NCBI RefSeq assembly: GCF_014204895.1
Contig: NZ_JACHMF010000001.1
Span: 2,604,001 to 2,668,000 of the forward strand
Length of the DNA: 64,000 nucleotides
Origin: Paractinoplanes abujensis
GTDB taxonomy: Bacteria > Actinomycetota > Actinomycetes > Mycobacteriales > Micromonosporaceae
Reading direction: 5' to 3'
Under the pieces are notes generated by a model. The model did no database searches. It saw nothing but the letters and a program-made list of their open reading frames with translations, and was not told the origin of the DNA. A program made the translations under genes and the position numbers. Shown piece after piece: positions 35,301 to 43,895 of this stretch (its first letter is position 1; every line of letters begins with the position of its first letter).

Positions 35301-36083
35301 ATGCGCCTTGATCTTGATGGGAAGACGGCCCTGGTCACCGGATCCACCCAGGGCATCGGACGAGCCATCGCGGCCGGGCTGGCGGCGGCCGGGGCACGGG
35401 TGGGCGTCAACGGCCGCTCCCCCGAATCGGTCGGCCGCGCGCTCGCCGAGCTGGGCGACGGTGACTTCGTGCCCGCGCCCGCCGACGTGACGACCGCCGA
35501 GGGCGCCGCGGCCGCGCTGGACGCGGTCGGTGACGTGGACATCCTCGTCAACAACCTGGGCATCTTCGGCGCCCGGCCCGCCCTGGAGATCACCGACGAC
35601 GACTGGCGGCGCTACTTCGAGGTCAACGTGCTGGCCGCGGTACGCCTGACCCGCTCGGTGCTCCCGGGGATGCGGGCGCGGGGCTGGGGCCGGGTGCTCT
35701 ACATCGCCAGCGACTCGGCAGTGGTCATCCCGGCCGAGATGATCCACTACGGCGTCTCCAAGACCGCGCTGCTCGGTGTCGCCCGTGGCTTCGCCAAGGA
35801 GGCAGCGGGCTCCGGGGTCACCGTGAACAGCGTCATCGCGGGCCCGACCCACACCGGCGGCGTCGAGGACTTCGTCTACTCCCTCGTCGACAAGGACCTG
35901 CCCTGGGACGAGGCGCAGCGCGAGTTCATGCGCCGGCACCGCCCGCAGTCGCTGCTGCAACGGCTGATCGAGCCGGCGGAGATCGCCAACATGGTCGTCT
36001 ACCTGTCCTCCCCGCTGGCCTCGGCCACGACCGGCGGCGCGGTCCGGGTCGACGGCGGCTACGTGGACGCGATCCTGCCCTGA
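35301..36083 (+). CDS. SDR-family oxidoreductase
   Basis: This 260-residue short-chain dehydrogenase/reductase has the cofactor motif TGSTQGIG (13-20), NNLG in place of NNAG (84-87), the active-site Ser region IASDS, and YGVSK with Tyr150 and Lys154. The end GGAVRVDGGYVDAIL is typical of the family. It resembles 3-oxoacyl-ACP reductase-like proteins of unknown substrate. It is followed by a very strong hairpin shared with the convergent rpmE2 gene. Confidence 0.88.
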   Translation: MRLDLDGKTALVTGSTQGIGRAIAAGLAAAGARVGVNGRSPESVGRALAELGDGDFVPAPADVTTAEGAAAALDAVGDVDILVNNLGIFGARPALEITDDDWRRYFEVNVLAAVRLTRSVLPGMRARGWGRVLYIASDSAVVIPAEMIHYGVSKTALLGVARGFAKEAAGSGVTVNSVIAGPTHTGGVEDFVYSLVDKDLPWDEAQREFMRRHRPQSLLQRLIEPAEIANMVVYLSSPLASATTGGAVRVDGGYVDAILP

Positions 36084-36088
36084 ACACA

Positions 36089-36127
36089 GAGACGCCCGGC
36101 CCTGTGAACCACAGGGCCGGGCGTCTC
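36089..36127. terminator. Bidirectional hairpin terminator between SDR and rpmE2
   Basis: An 18-bp perfect stem (36089-36106 and 36110-36127) with a 3-nt loop sits 5 bp after the SDR stop and 6 bp after the rpmE2 stop, serving both convergent genes. It is the strongest hairpin noticed in the window. Confidence 0.85.
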
Positions 36128-36133
36128 GGGTCC

Positions 36134-36385
36134 TTACTTGGCGTACTTCGCGTACTTGGCGCGGAACTTCTCGATGCGGCCGGCGGTGTCGAGCACGCGC
36201 GTCCGGCCGGTCCAGAACGGGTGGCTGGCCGCCGAGATCTGCACGTCGATCACCGGGTACGTCTTGCCGTCCGACCACTCGACTGTCTTGTCGCTGCGCT
36301 CCGTCGACCGGGTGAGGAACGCGTAGTCGGCGTTGCGGTCACGGTAGACGACGGAGTGGTAGTCGGGGTGAATGCCGTTCTTCAT
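36134..36385 (-). CDS. rpmE2: 50S ribosomal protein L31 type B
   Basis: This 83-residue bL31 protein ([51 protein letters not shown]) is the type B paralogue that lacks the CxxC zinc-binding cysteines. In many actinobacteria such a paralogue is derepressed by zinc starvation. GGGAGGACAGAGAC precedes the ATG. I looked in the upstream 60 bp for a Zur-type TGAAAAT-like palindrome and did not see one, so regulation by zinc is not supported here. Confidence 0.95.
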   Translation of the reverse strand: MKNGIHPDYHSVVYRDRNADYAFLTRSTERSDKTVEWSDGKTYPVIDVQISAASHPFWTGRTRVLDTAGRIEKFRAKYAKYAK

Positions 36386-36445
36386 GTCTCTGTCCTCCCG
36401 AGGAGATCGACCGCTACAACCTCGCCGGGGGCAGCGATATTTCCC

Positions 36446-38200
36446 CTACGCGGGCGGGACGCGAAGTGCGAGCAGCGCCACATCGTCCTCGTGGTCGTGG
36501 CCGGCCAGGTGGGTGAAGACCGCGGTCAACAGGTCGGGCAGGGGCGCTGCGGAGAGCGGGCTCAGGGCCTCGCGGAGCTGGCGTTTGCGCTCGTCGATGG
36601 CGGTGGTCCGGGTCTCGACGAGGCCGTCGGTGTAGAACAGCACGGTCGAGCCGGGTGGCAGGGCCCGGGTGTGGTCGGTGCGCGGCCACGTGCCCTGCAC
36701 GCCCAGCAGGATGTTGTGACCGGTGAGGGTGCTGACCGTGCCGTCGGGCTCGAGCAGCAGGGGCGCGGGGTGGCCTGCGTTGGACCACTCCAAGCGGTGA
36801 CCCGCGTCGTCCGAGTGCACGTAGGCCAGGATCGCGGTGGCCGGGGTGGTGTCGCCCAGCAGCTGCATGGCGTCGGCGAGCCGGCCCAGCACCGCCGACG
36901 GCGGCTCCCGGCGGTCGACGACGAAGGCGCGCAGCATACTGCGGAGCTGGCCCATCTGGGCCGCGGCCCGCATGTCGTGGCCGGTCACATCGCCGACGGC
37001 CAGGGCCAGGTGATCGGGGGCGACGCGTACGGCGTCGTACCAGTCCCCGCCGACGTGCTCGCCCCGGGCCGCCGGCTCGTAGCGGGCGGCCAGCTCCAGC
37101 GGGCCCACCGGGGGCAGGTCGCTGAGCAGCGCCTGCTGCAGCAGTTCGGCGACACGCTCCCGCGAGTACAGGTAGTCGGCCCGCTGCACGGCCTGCCCGA
37201 CGTAGCCCCCCAGCGCGGCCAGCACCGCCTGGTCGAGGGCGTCCAGGGCGTACGGCTGCTTCCAGACGAAGGTGAGCGCGCCGATCGGGCCGTTCGGGCC
37301 GGGCAGGGGCACGCTGGCGCCGGACTGCCAGCCCATCTCGCGGAACGTCGCCGCGGCGTCGGGGACCAGCGCGTGCACCGCGGCCAGGTCGGGCAGCAGG
37401 ACGGGGATGCCCGTGACGGCGGCCAGCGCGGACGGGGTGAGCGCTGTCCGCCCGTACCGGTGCCAGCGGCGCGCGACCCCGGCCGGCAGCGAGTCGCCCG
37501 ACCGCAGGCTGATCCGGCCGGCCGCGTCGAACAGGGAGATGCCGACGTAGTCCGGATCGAGGGTGCCGACGACGAGTTTGCGCACCGCTTCGGTGACGTC
37601 GTCGACCGTGCTCGTGCCGGCCAGGGCGACGCTGGCCCGCAACAGCAGCCGGGTGCGGTCGAGGTTGACCCCGGCGACGTGTTCGCGGCGGTCGGCGGCC
37701 CGCGAGGCGATCCGCAGGCGCAGGCTGTCCGAGCAGGCCAGGGCCAGGTCGGCCAGCAGGTCGAGCTCGGTGGTCGTCCACTGCCGGGGCTCGGTGTCGA
37801 TCGCGCAGAGCGAGCCCAGCACGCGGCCGTCGGCGTCGGTCAGCGGCATGCCGGCGTAGCCGACGACGGACAGGTCGGTGATGGCCAGGTTGCCGGCCAC
37901 CCGCGGGTCGGTACGTGCGTCGGTGATCACGAGCGGCTGCGCGCTCACGACGACGTGCTGGCAGAACGAGTGCGTGAGCGGGGTCTGCCGTTGCGTCATC
38001 CACGGTTCGCCGAGGCCGTCGGCGCCGGGGAACACCTGCCGGCGGTCGTCGACCAGCGAGACCAGGGCGACCGGGACGTGCAGGACATGGCGGACCATCG
38101 CCGTGAAACGGTCGAACATCGGGTCGGCCTTGGGGCCCAGCCCGGTGCGGACGATGGCATCCAGGCGGCCCGGGTCGTCGAGGCGGCCGGCGTCGGTCAT
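36446..38200 (-). CDS. GAF-GAF-SpoIIE (PP2C-type) signalling phosphatase
   Basis: This 584-residue soluble protein has two GAF sensor domains (about 15-165 and 185-335; the first contains THSFCQHVV and SLCAIDTEPRQW) and a C-terminal SpoIIE phosphatase domain with EHVGGDWYDAV, LAVGDVTGHDMRAAAQMGQLRSMLR and FYTDGLVETR, which hold the metal-binding aspartates. Such proteins dephosphorylate anti-sigma-factor antagonists in stress or development pathways of actinobacteria. The ATG at 38200 is chosen because GAF homology follows soon after. It diverges from the FMN reductase gene; no antagonist gene is adjacent. Confidence 0.88.
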   Translation of the reverse strand: MTDAGRLDDPGRLDAIVRTGLGPKADPMFDRFTAMVRHVLHVPVALVSLVDDRRQVFPGADGLGEPWMTQRQTPLTHSFCQHVVVSAQPLVITDARTDPRVAGNLAITDLSVVGYAGMPLTDADGRVLGSLCAIDTEPRQWTTTELDLLADLALACSDSLRLRIASRAADRREHVAGVNLDRTRLLLRASVALAGTSTVDDVTEAVRKLVVGTLDPDYVGISLFDAAGRISLRSGDSLPAGVARRWHRYGRTALTPSALAAVTGIPVLLPDLAAVHALVPDAAATFREMGWQSGASVPLPGPNGPIGALTFVWKQPYALDALDQAVLAALGGYVGQAVQRADYLYSRERVAELLQQALLSDLPPVGPLELAARYEPAARGEHVGGDWYDAVRVAPDHLALAVGDVTGHDMRAAAQMGQLRSMLRAFVVDRREPPSAVLGRLADAMQLLGDTTPATAILAYVHSDDAGHRLEWSNAGHPAPLLLEPDGTVSTLTGHNILLGVQGTWPRTDHTRALPPGSTVLFYTDGLVETRTTAIDERKRQLREALSPLSAAPLPDLLTAVFTHLAGHDHEDDVALLALRVPPA

Positions 38201-38280
38201 GGTCGAACCGTACCGGCGTTTCAGGCGGCAGGCTCCGGGCACCCCACCAGGTACTCAGAGATCAACTAGAGGTGGTAGAA

Positions 38281-38898
38281 ATGCCTGATTCCCGTACGTT
38301 GCGAGCACTGGTGCTGGGCTGTTCGCTGAAGTCGGGTTCGCAGGAGTCCAGCAGTGAGCTGCTGGGCCGGCAGATCCTGGACGCGCTGGCCGACCACGAC
38401 GTCGAAGGCGAGGCGCTGCGCGTCGTCGACCAGAACATCAAGTTCGGGGTGAGCACCGACGAGGGCGACGGTGACGGCTGGCCCGCCGTACGGGAAAAGG
38501 TCCTCGCCGCCGACATCCTGGTGATCGCGACGCCGATCTGGATGGGCCAGCCCGCGAGCGTGGCCAAGATGGTGCTCGAACGACTCGACGCCGAGCTGTC
38601 GGAGACCGACTCGCGGGGCCGCCCGTCCATGTGGGACAAGGTGGCCGTGGTCGGTGTGGTCGGCAACGAGGACGGCGCCCACCACGTGATCGCCGAGGTG
38701 CTCCAGGCGCTCAACGACGTCGGGTTCACCATTCCGGCCAACGGCGGGGCGTACTGGGTCGGCGAGGCGCTGGGCAAGGTCGACTACAAGGACGCCGGCC
38801 CCAAGCCCGACACCACCGGCGCCGCGGTCAAGTCGCTGGCCGGCACGGCCGCCCACCTGGCGCGGGTGCTGGCCGGCAACCCGTACCCGGCCGAATAG
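38281..38898 (+). CDS. NAD(P)H-dependent FMN reductase/flavodoxin-like protein
   Basis: This 205-residue flavodoxin-fold protein begins with the strand LRALVLGCSLKSGSQESSSELLGRQILDAL, the FMN phosphate loop region, and contains ADILVIATPIWMGQPASVAKMVLERLD, typical of NADPH-dependent FMN reductases. It may reduce FMN, quinones or azo compounds. ATG at 38281 is preferred because GAGGTGG lies about 8 nt upstream; a start three codons earlier is possible. It seems to be a single-gene unit. Confidence 0.85.
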   Translation: MPDSRTLRALVLGCSLKSGSQESSSELLGRQILDALADHDVEGEALRVVDQNIKFGVSTDEGDGDGWPAVREKVLAADILVIATPIWMGQPASVAKMVLERLDAELSETDSRGRPSMWDKVAVVGVVGNEDGAHHVIAEVLQALNDVGFTIPANGGAYWVGEALGKVDYKDAGPKPDTTGAAVKSLAGTAAHLARVLAGNPYPAE

Positions 38899-38969
38899 AC
38901 ACTCCCGTGAGTGTTGCCCGTCACCGTAGGCTCTGTGCAACGTGGCGGTGATCACAGGGCGGAGTGACG

Positions 38970-39743
38970 ATGAGTGTTCTGCAGGACCTCGTGGCGGGGA
39001 TCCGTTCCGGGTCGGTCGAGGTGGTCGACCTGACGGCGCCGCTGTCCAGCGAGACGCCCATCCTCAAGCTGCCGCCGCCGTTCTCCGACACCATCACGTT
39101 CGGCCTCGAGGAGATCAGCCGGTACGACGACCGCGGGCCCGCCTGGTACTGGAACAACATTCACACCGGAGAGCACACCGGCACGCATCTTGACGCGCCG
39201 GTGCACTGGGTGACAGCCAAGGACGGCGAGGACGTCGCGCAGATCGCGCCGGGCAAACTGATCGCGCCGGCCGCCGTCATCGACGTGTCCGGGCGGGTCG
39301 CCGACGACCACGACTTCCTGCTCGAAGTGGACGACGTACGGCAGTGGGAGGGGCAGCACGGGCCGCTCCCCGACGGCGGATGGCTGCTGGTCCGTACGGG
39401 CTGGGATGCGCGCTCGAACGATCAGGAGGCGTACCTCAACGCGAACGACACCGGCCCGCACACGCCCGGGATCTCCGTCGAGTGCGCGAAGTGGCTTGCG
39501 GAGGAGGCGCCCGTGATCGGCGTCGGCGTGGAGACCGTCGGCACCGACGCGGGGCAGGCGTTCGGCTTCGACCCGGCGTTCCCCTGCCACTCGTACGTGC
39601 TCGGAGCGGGCAAGTACGGCCTGACCCAGCTGCAGAACCTGGCCACGCTGCCGCCGACCGGGGCGGTGGTGATCGCGGCGCCGCTGCCGATCGTGGGCGG
39701 GTCGGGCAGCCCCACCCGCGTGCTGGCGCTGGTCGAACGATGA
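38970..39743 (+). CDS. Cyclase-family (KynB-like) metal-dependent hydrolase
   Basis: This 257-residue protein belongs to the cyclase/kynurenine-formamidase-like family, recognised by HTGEHTGTHLDAPVH, the metal-binding HxGTHxDxPxH motif. Members hydrolyse amides or act as isatin hydrolases. The start is the ATG at 38970; a GTG two codons earlier is also possible. The stop overlaps the start of the following thiamine-diphosphate enzyme (ATGA), so the pair is translationally coupled and probably acts in one pathway, which I cannot name. Confidence 0.82.
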   Translation: MSVLQDLVAGIRSGSVEVVDLTAPLSSETPILKLPPPFSDTITFGLEEISRYDDRGPAWYWNNIHTGEHTGTHLDAPVHWVTAKDGEDVAQIAPGKLIAPAAVIDVSGRVADDHDFLLEVDDVRQWEGQHGPLPDGGWLLVRTGWDARSNDQEAYLNANDTGPHTPGISVECAKWLAEEAPVIGVGVETVGTDAGQAFGFDPAFPCHSYVLGAGKYGLTQLQNLATLPPTGAVVIAAPLPIVGGSGSPTRVLALVER

Positions 39744-41374
39744 CCACTGTCGCCGAGGTGGTCGGCGCGACGCTGGCCAAGCTGGGCGCCCGGCACGTGT
39801 TCGGCGTGGTCGGCAGCGGCAACTTCCACGTCACGAACGCCCTGGTCCAGCACGGCGCCCGGTTCGTCCCGACGCGGCACGAGGCCGGGGCGGCCACGGC
39901 GGCCGACGCCTACGGGCGGGTTGCGGGCCGGGTCGGGGTGGTCACCGTGCATCAGGGGTGCGGGCTGACCAACGCGATGACCGGGATCGCCGAGGCAGCC
40001 AAGAGCCGTACGCCGATGCTCGTGCTCGCGGCCGAACCCGCGGCCACCGCGCTGCGGTCGAACTTCCGGGTCGACCAGGACGCGCTGGCCCGGGCGGTCG
40101 GGGCGTCGAGCGAGCGGGTCCACGGCGCGGCCACCGCGGTCGCCGACACCGTGCGGGCGTGGCGGCTGGCCACGAGCCAACGGCGTACGGTGGTCCTCAA
40201 CCTGCCGCTGGACGTGCAGGCGGCCGACGCCGCGATGACCGAGCCGCTGGCCGCCGTGGCGATCGAACGTCCGCAGGCCAACGACGACGCGGTCGCCGCG
40301 TTGGCCGCCCTGCTGGCCGCGGCCGAACGACCCGTGTTCGTCGCCGGGCGGGGCGCGATCCACGCCCGCGACCCGCTGTCGTCGCTGGCCGGGGCGTGCG
40401 GGGCGCTGCTGGCCACCTCGGCCGCCGCGAAAGGGCTGTTCAACGGCATCCCGTGGAACCTCGACGTGTCCGGCGGGTTCGCCACTCCCCTGGCCGCCGA
40501 ACTGATCCGCGCGGCCGACGTGGTGGTCGGCTGGGGCGCGTCGCTCAACATGTGGACGACCCGGCACGGCGCGCTGGTCGGCCCGTCCGCGACCGTCGTG
40601 CAGGTCGACCTGGACCCGGCCGCGCTGGGCGCCCACCACCGCGTCGACCTGGGCATCGTCGGCGACGCCGGCACCACCGCGCGATCCGTGCGCACCGCCC
40701 TGCCCGGGCGCAACTACGGCTACCGGAGCGCCGACGTCCAGGAAAGGATCGTCGCCGGGGGGCGGTGGCGCGACGTCGCGTACGACGACGACGGGGACGA
40801 GAAGCACATCGACCCGCGCACGTTCAGCATCGCGCTCGACGACCTGGTCCCGCGCGAACGGGTGGTGGCCGTCGACTCCGGCAATTTCATGGGCTACCCG
40901 TCGATGTTCATGTCCGTTCCTGATCAGCGCGGCTTCTGCTTCACGCAGGCGTTCCAGTCGGTCGGGCTGGGTCTGGCCTCCGCGCTCGGGGCGGCGCTGG
41001 CCTCACCCGGGAGGGTGCCGGTGGCCGCCTGCGGTGACGGCGGATTCCTGATGAGCATCGCCGAGCTGGAGACCGTACGGCGGCTCGGGCTGGGCATGCT
41101 GATCGTGGTCTACAACGACGAGGCGTACGGGGCCGAGGTGCACCACTTCGGGCCGCACGGGCATCCGCTGTCCACGGTGACGTTCCCCGAGACCGATCTG
41201 GCCGCCATCGCCCGCGGGTACGGCTGTGCCGCCGTCACCGTGCGGCACCCGTCCGACCTCGCGCCGGTCGCGTCGTGGCTGGCCGGACCGCGCGACGTGC
41301 CGATGGTGGTGGACGCCAAGGTCGCCGCGGGGCGGCCGTCATGGTGGCTGGAGGAGGCGTTCCGCGGCCACTGA
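39740..41374 (+). CDS. Thiamine diphosphate-dependent enzyme (acetolactate synthase-like)
   Basis: This 544-residue protein has the three domains of the POX/AHAS superfamily: the N-terminal pyrimidine-binding domain with the conserved Glu in PTRHEAGAATAADAYGR, a central domain (about 190-320) and a C-terminal diphosphate-binding domain with CGDGGFLMSIAELETVRRLGLGMLIVVYND, the GDG-N motif. The residues that distinguish true acetolactate synthase are not evident, so decarboxylase or lyase activity on another 2-oxo acid is possible. It is coupled to the cyclase-family gene upstream. Confidence 0.85.
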   Translation: MTTVAEVVGATLAKLGARHVFGVVGSGNFHVTNALVQHGARFVPTRHEAGAATAADAYGRVAGRVGVVTVHQGCGLTNAMTGIAEAAKSRTPMLVLAAEPAATALRSNFRVDQDALARAVGASSERVHGAATAVADTVRAWRLATSQRRTVVLNLPLDVQAADAAMTEPLAAVAIERPQANDDAVAALAALLAAAERPVFVAGRGAIHARDPLSSLAGACGALLATSAAAKGLFNGIPWNLDVSGGFATPLAAELIRAADVVVGWGASLNMWTTRHGALVGPSATVVQVDLDPAALGAHHRVDLGIVGDAGTTARSVRTALPGRNYGYRSADVQERIVAGGRWRDVAYDDDGDEKHIDPRTFSIALDDLVPRERVVAVDSGNFMGYPSMFMSVPDQRGFCFTQAFQSVGLGLASALGAALASPGRVPVAACGDGGFLMSIAELETVRRLGLGMLIVVYNDEAYGAEVHHFGPHGHPLSTVTFPETDLAAIARGYGCAAVTVRHPSDLAPVASWLAGPRDVPMVVDAKVAAGRPSWWLEEAFRGH

Positions 41375-41384
41375 TCTCGCCCGT

Positions 41385-42569
41385 CTACGGCACCGTCAAC
41401 TGCCACGCCGGGTCGCCGCTCGCCCAGTCGTCGGGCAGCACGGCCAGGGAGTCGGCGTCGGCCACGGAGGTCAGGCCCGCCGAGCCGCCGGGTGGCAGCA
41501 GCACACCGTCCCGCTGCGGGGCGATGCGCACACCACCGGCCATCAGCCTGGCGGTTCCCGTCACAGGCATCCTCGGCAGGGTCGCGGGCGGGCGTCCGGC
41601 CAGCGTGCGCAGCAAGGGTTCGAGCAAAGTCAGGATCGAGACCATTCCCGCGTACGGGTTCCCGGGCAGACTGACGACCCACCGCCCGCCGGGCAGCGAC
41701 GCCAAGGCCTGCGGATGCCCCGGGCGGGAGGCCACGCCCCGGACGTGCCACTCGGCGCCGCGCTCACCGAGCAGCGCGTGCAGATGATCGGCCGCGCCCG
41801 CCGACGAGGAGCCGCTCACCACGACGACCTCGGTGGCCGCGCGGTCGAGGGCCTCGCCCAGGTCGGCCGGGTGGTCACCGACGAGCCGGGCGGTGTGCAG
41901 AGTGCCGCCGGCGCGCATGGTGACGGCGTCGACGATGCCGGTGAAACTGTCGCGCACCTGGCCGGGGCCGGGGCGGCCGGTCAGCACGACCTCGTCCCCG
42001 GTGACCAGCAGCGTGACCTCGGGACGGCGGTGTACGCGGATCCGCTCGACGCCCGCCTGCACCACCGCGGCGATCCGGGTGGCCGTCATGACCCGGCCGG
42101 CGGGAACGATCAGGGTGCCGGGCCGGACGTCGTCCCCGGCGCGGCGGATGTGCGTCCGCGGGCCGCGGGCGCCGTGCAGCAGGGAACCGTCGACGTGGCA
42201 GTCCTCGTAAGGCAGCACCGCCTCGGTGTTCGCGGGAACGGGCGCACCGGTCGCGATCTCGGCGGCGCGGCCCGCCGCGATCAGGCCCGCCTCCGGGGCT
42301 CCGGCCAGGATCAGGCCCGCCACGCGCCACGGACCGGCGCCCGCCACCGCGTAGCCGTCCATCGCGGCCGCGTCGAAGGCGGGCACCGGCGCGACGGCGA
42401 GCACAGGCTCGGCCAGTGTCCGCCCCTGGCTGTCCTCGGGTGCGCAGGTCTCGGCCGGAAGCGGTGTGGGCCGGTCCCGGGCCGCGGCGTACGCGTCGGC
42501 CCAGGCCAGGCCGGCCACCGGCGGACGCTGCTGAGTCACGGGCACCGGACCAGTAGAAGGGGACGGCAT
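41385..42569 (-). CDS. moeA: Molybdopterin molybdenumtransferase
   Basis: This 394-residue MoeA-type protein inserts molybdate into adenylylated molybdopterin. Conserved parts are FDAAAMDGYAV, ATGAPVPANTEAVLPYE, RRAGDDVRPGTLIVPAGR, LLVTGDEVV and VVVVSGSSSAGAADHLHALL, and LPGNPYAGMVS near the end. GTG about 11 codons later is an alternative start. No molybdoenzyme or other moa/moe gene is adjacent, so it is an isolated or extra copy. Confidence 0.88.
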   Translation of the reverse strand: MPSPSTGPVPVTQQRPPVAGLAWADAYAAARDRPTPLPAETCAPEDSQGRTLAEPVLAVAPVPAFDAAAMDGYAVAGAGPWRVAGLILAGAPEAGLIAAGRAAEIATGAPVPANTEAVLPYEDCHVDGSLLHGARGPRTHIRRAGDDVRPGTLIVPAGRVMTATRIAAVVQAGVERIRVHRRPEVTLLVTGDEVVLTGRPGPGQVRDSFTGIVDAVTMRAGGTLHTARLVGDHPADLGEALDRAATEVVVVSGSSSAGAADHLHALLGERGAEWHVRGVASRPGHPQALASLPGGRWVVSLPGNPYAGMVSILTLLEPLLRTLAGRPPATLPRMPVTGTARLMAGGVRIAPQRDGVLLPPGGSAGLTSVADADSLAVLPDDWASGDPAWQLTVP

Positions 42570-42654
42570 GTCGACGGTGTACCCACCGGACGACGAACAA
42601 GCATCCGGCGGCTCACTTCGACCGGGCGCCGGTTGTGAGTGCTCGGCCCCGGCG

Positions 42655-43248
42655 TCACAGGCCCTCGACGAGGATGAGCACTCCGATGCCGATCAGGACG
42701 ACCGGGAGCAGGACATGACCCCAGCGGCTCAGCGCCCGGGCGACGATCGGGCGAGTGGCGAAGAAGCGGCCGGCCGCCACCCAGACGGCGACCAGCAGCA
42801 GGAAGACGACCACGTAGACGGTCATGCCGCTCGGACCGGCAGTGGTGAGGACGGGAACGTACACGCCGATGTTGTCGCCGCCGTTGGCGAACGTCACCGC
42901 GGCCACGGCCAGGACGCCCGGAGCGCCGGATCGCGCTCCGGACTCGTCGTCATCGTCGTCGCCGCGATGCCGCCACGCCTGGACGGCGGCCTTGATCCCC
43001 AGCGCGAGCGGCAGCAGCCCCAGATAGGGCACGACCCGGCCGGGCAGGAAAGTCGCGCCGAAGGCGGCCGCGACCGCGACGACGAGGATGCCCGCGAACC
43101 CGAGATACTGCCCGGCGGCCACGTTACGGGTGGTGCGGCGATGCCCGGCGCCCTGGGCGAAGAACAGCGCCAGGATCAGGATGTCGTCGACGTTGGTGAC
43201 GGCGAACAGACCTACGGCCTGCGCGACGATGCTCAGGTTCGTGGCCAC
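42655..43248 (-). CDS. CadD-like cadmium resistance/small membrane transporter
   Basis: This 197-residue protein has five to six membrane helices and the CadD-family pattern: AVGLFAVTNVDDILILALFFAQ at the start and AAVTFANGGDNIGVYVPVL in the middle, the two acidic Asn-Asp motifs. Family members export cadmium or related cations, or act as LysE-type exporters. It starts with GTG after GAGGCGGGG. A poly-Asp loop lies between the halves. The upstream gap is filled by tandem repeats. Confidence 0.85.
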   Translation of the reverse strand: MATNLSIVAQAVGLFAVTNVDDILILALFFAQGAGHRRTTRNVAAGQYLGFAGILVVAVAAAFGATFLPGRVVPYLGLLPLALGIKAAVQAWRHRGDDDDDESGARSGAPGVLAVAAVTFANGGDNIGVYVPVLTTAGPSGMTVYVVVFLLLVAVWVAAGRFFATRPIVARALSRWGHVLLPVVLIGIGVLILVEGL

Positions 43249-43275
43249 CCCCGCCTCGTCACCCCCGGCCCGCTC

Positions 43276-43365
43276 GTTGTTCTTCGCCCGCTCGTTCTGC
43301 TCCGGCCGCTCATGCTGCTCCGGCCGCCCGTTCTGCTCCGGCCGCTCATTCTGCTCCGGTCCGGA
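43276..43365. repeat. 18-bp tandem repeat, five units, upstream of the CadD-like gene
   Basis: Units start at 43276, 43294, 43312, 43330 and 43348, with the form GTTCTGCTCCGGCCGCTC. The array lies just upstream of the CadD-like start codon and could affect its leader. Confidence 0.8.
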
Positions 43366-43492
43366 ACGGCTCCGCCGACCGGCCCAGCCCCCCGCCTAGC
43401 TGCAGCCGCGCCTTATTCGACCTGTTCCGACGCGAACTCGGCCAGTACTTCCTCGCCGCCAGCCTCACCGTGGCCACCAGCAAGACCGGCTC
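43366..43492. other. Gap with a possible decayed coding fragment
   Basis: On the plus strand about 43400-43485 reads ALFDLFRRELGQYFLAASL followed by TVATSKTG, which looks protein-like, but there is no start codon or ribosome binding site upstream and it runs into repeats. I do not recognise the family. It may be a gene remnant or chance. Confidence 0.25.
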
Positions 43493-43590
43493 AGCCCGAC
43501 CTGAGCCGCGCACGCCAGGCCCGCCCAGCCCGACCGGAGCCGCGCACGCCAGGGCGGCTCAGCCCGACCGGAGGCGCGCCAAGTCGGCTC
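43493..43590. repeat. 34-bp imperfect repeat, about three units
   Basis: Two 34-bp copies begin with CAGCCCGACC at about 43493 and 43527, and a shortened third at about 43561. They share the core GAGCCGCGCACGCCAGG. The array ends at the stop of the small hypothetical gene. Confidence 0.6.
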
Positions 43591-43870
43591 AGCCGGAGCG
43601 GCGGGCGTCGGCGGCGACGCGGACGTCCCGGAAGTCGATGACGGCCTGGCGAGCGATCACGACCAGCGCCGCCAGGTCGGACCCGGCCAGCAGCAGGACG
43701 TCGTCGAGCACGCCGTCGGGCACGGCCAGGTCCCGGGGACCGTAAGCGTCGTGCCACGCCCGGTCGGCCAGGTCGAGCAGGTCGAGTGCGGGCTCGACCT
43801 GGGCGCCCGGGAACGCCGCCTCGATGCGGGGCCGGCGTTCCGTACGTCGTTGCGCGCTTCCCAGTGCCAA
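43589..43870 (-). CDS. Small hypothetical protein downstream of the sigma/membrane-protein pair
   Basis: This 93-residue acidic protein is not recognised. TTG at 43870 is supported as start by GGAGGA 6 nt upstream. It lies 25 bp after the membrane-protein gene on the same strand and may be the third gene of the sigma operon. The sequence is mostly helical (LDLLDLADRAWHDAYG, DDVLLLAGSDLAALVVIARQAVIDF) with no membrane segment or signal peptide. Confidence 0.55.
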   Translation of the reverse strand: MALGSAQRRTERRPRIEAAFPGAQVEPALDLLDLADRAWHDAYGPRDLAVPDGVLDDVLLLAGSDLAALVVIARQAVIDFRDVRVAADARRSG

Positions 43871-43895
43871 CGTCGTCCTCCGTCGCGGCGTCGTC

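Noticed and set aside
33450..36278. 942-residue minus-strand frame spanning several genes
   Set aside because: It crosses the quinone reductase, MFS and SDR genes in another frame; a typical high-GC artefact.
38970..41374. Branched-chain amino acid synthesis (ilvB) operon
   Set aside because: No small regulatory subunit or ilvC follows, and the partner is a cyclase-family hydrolase.
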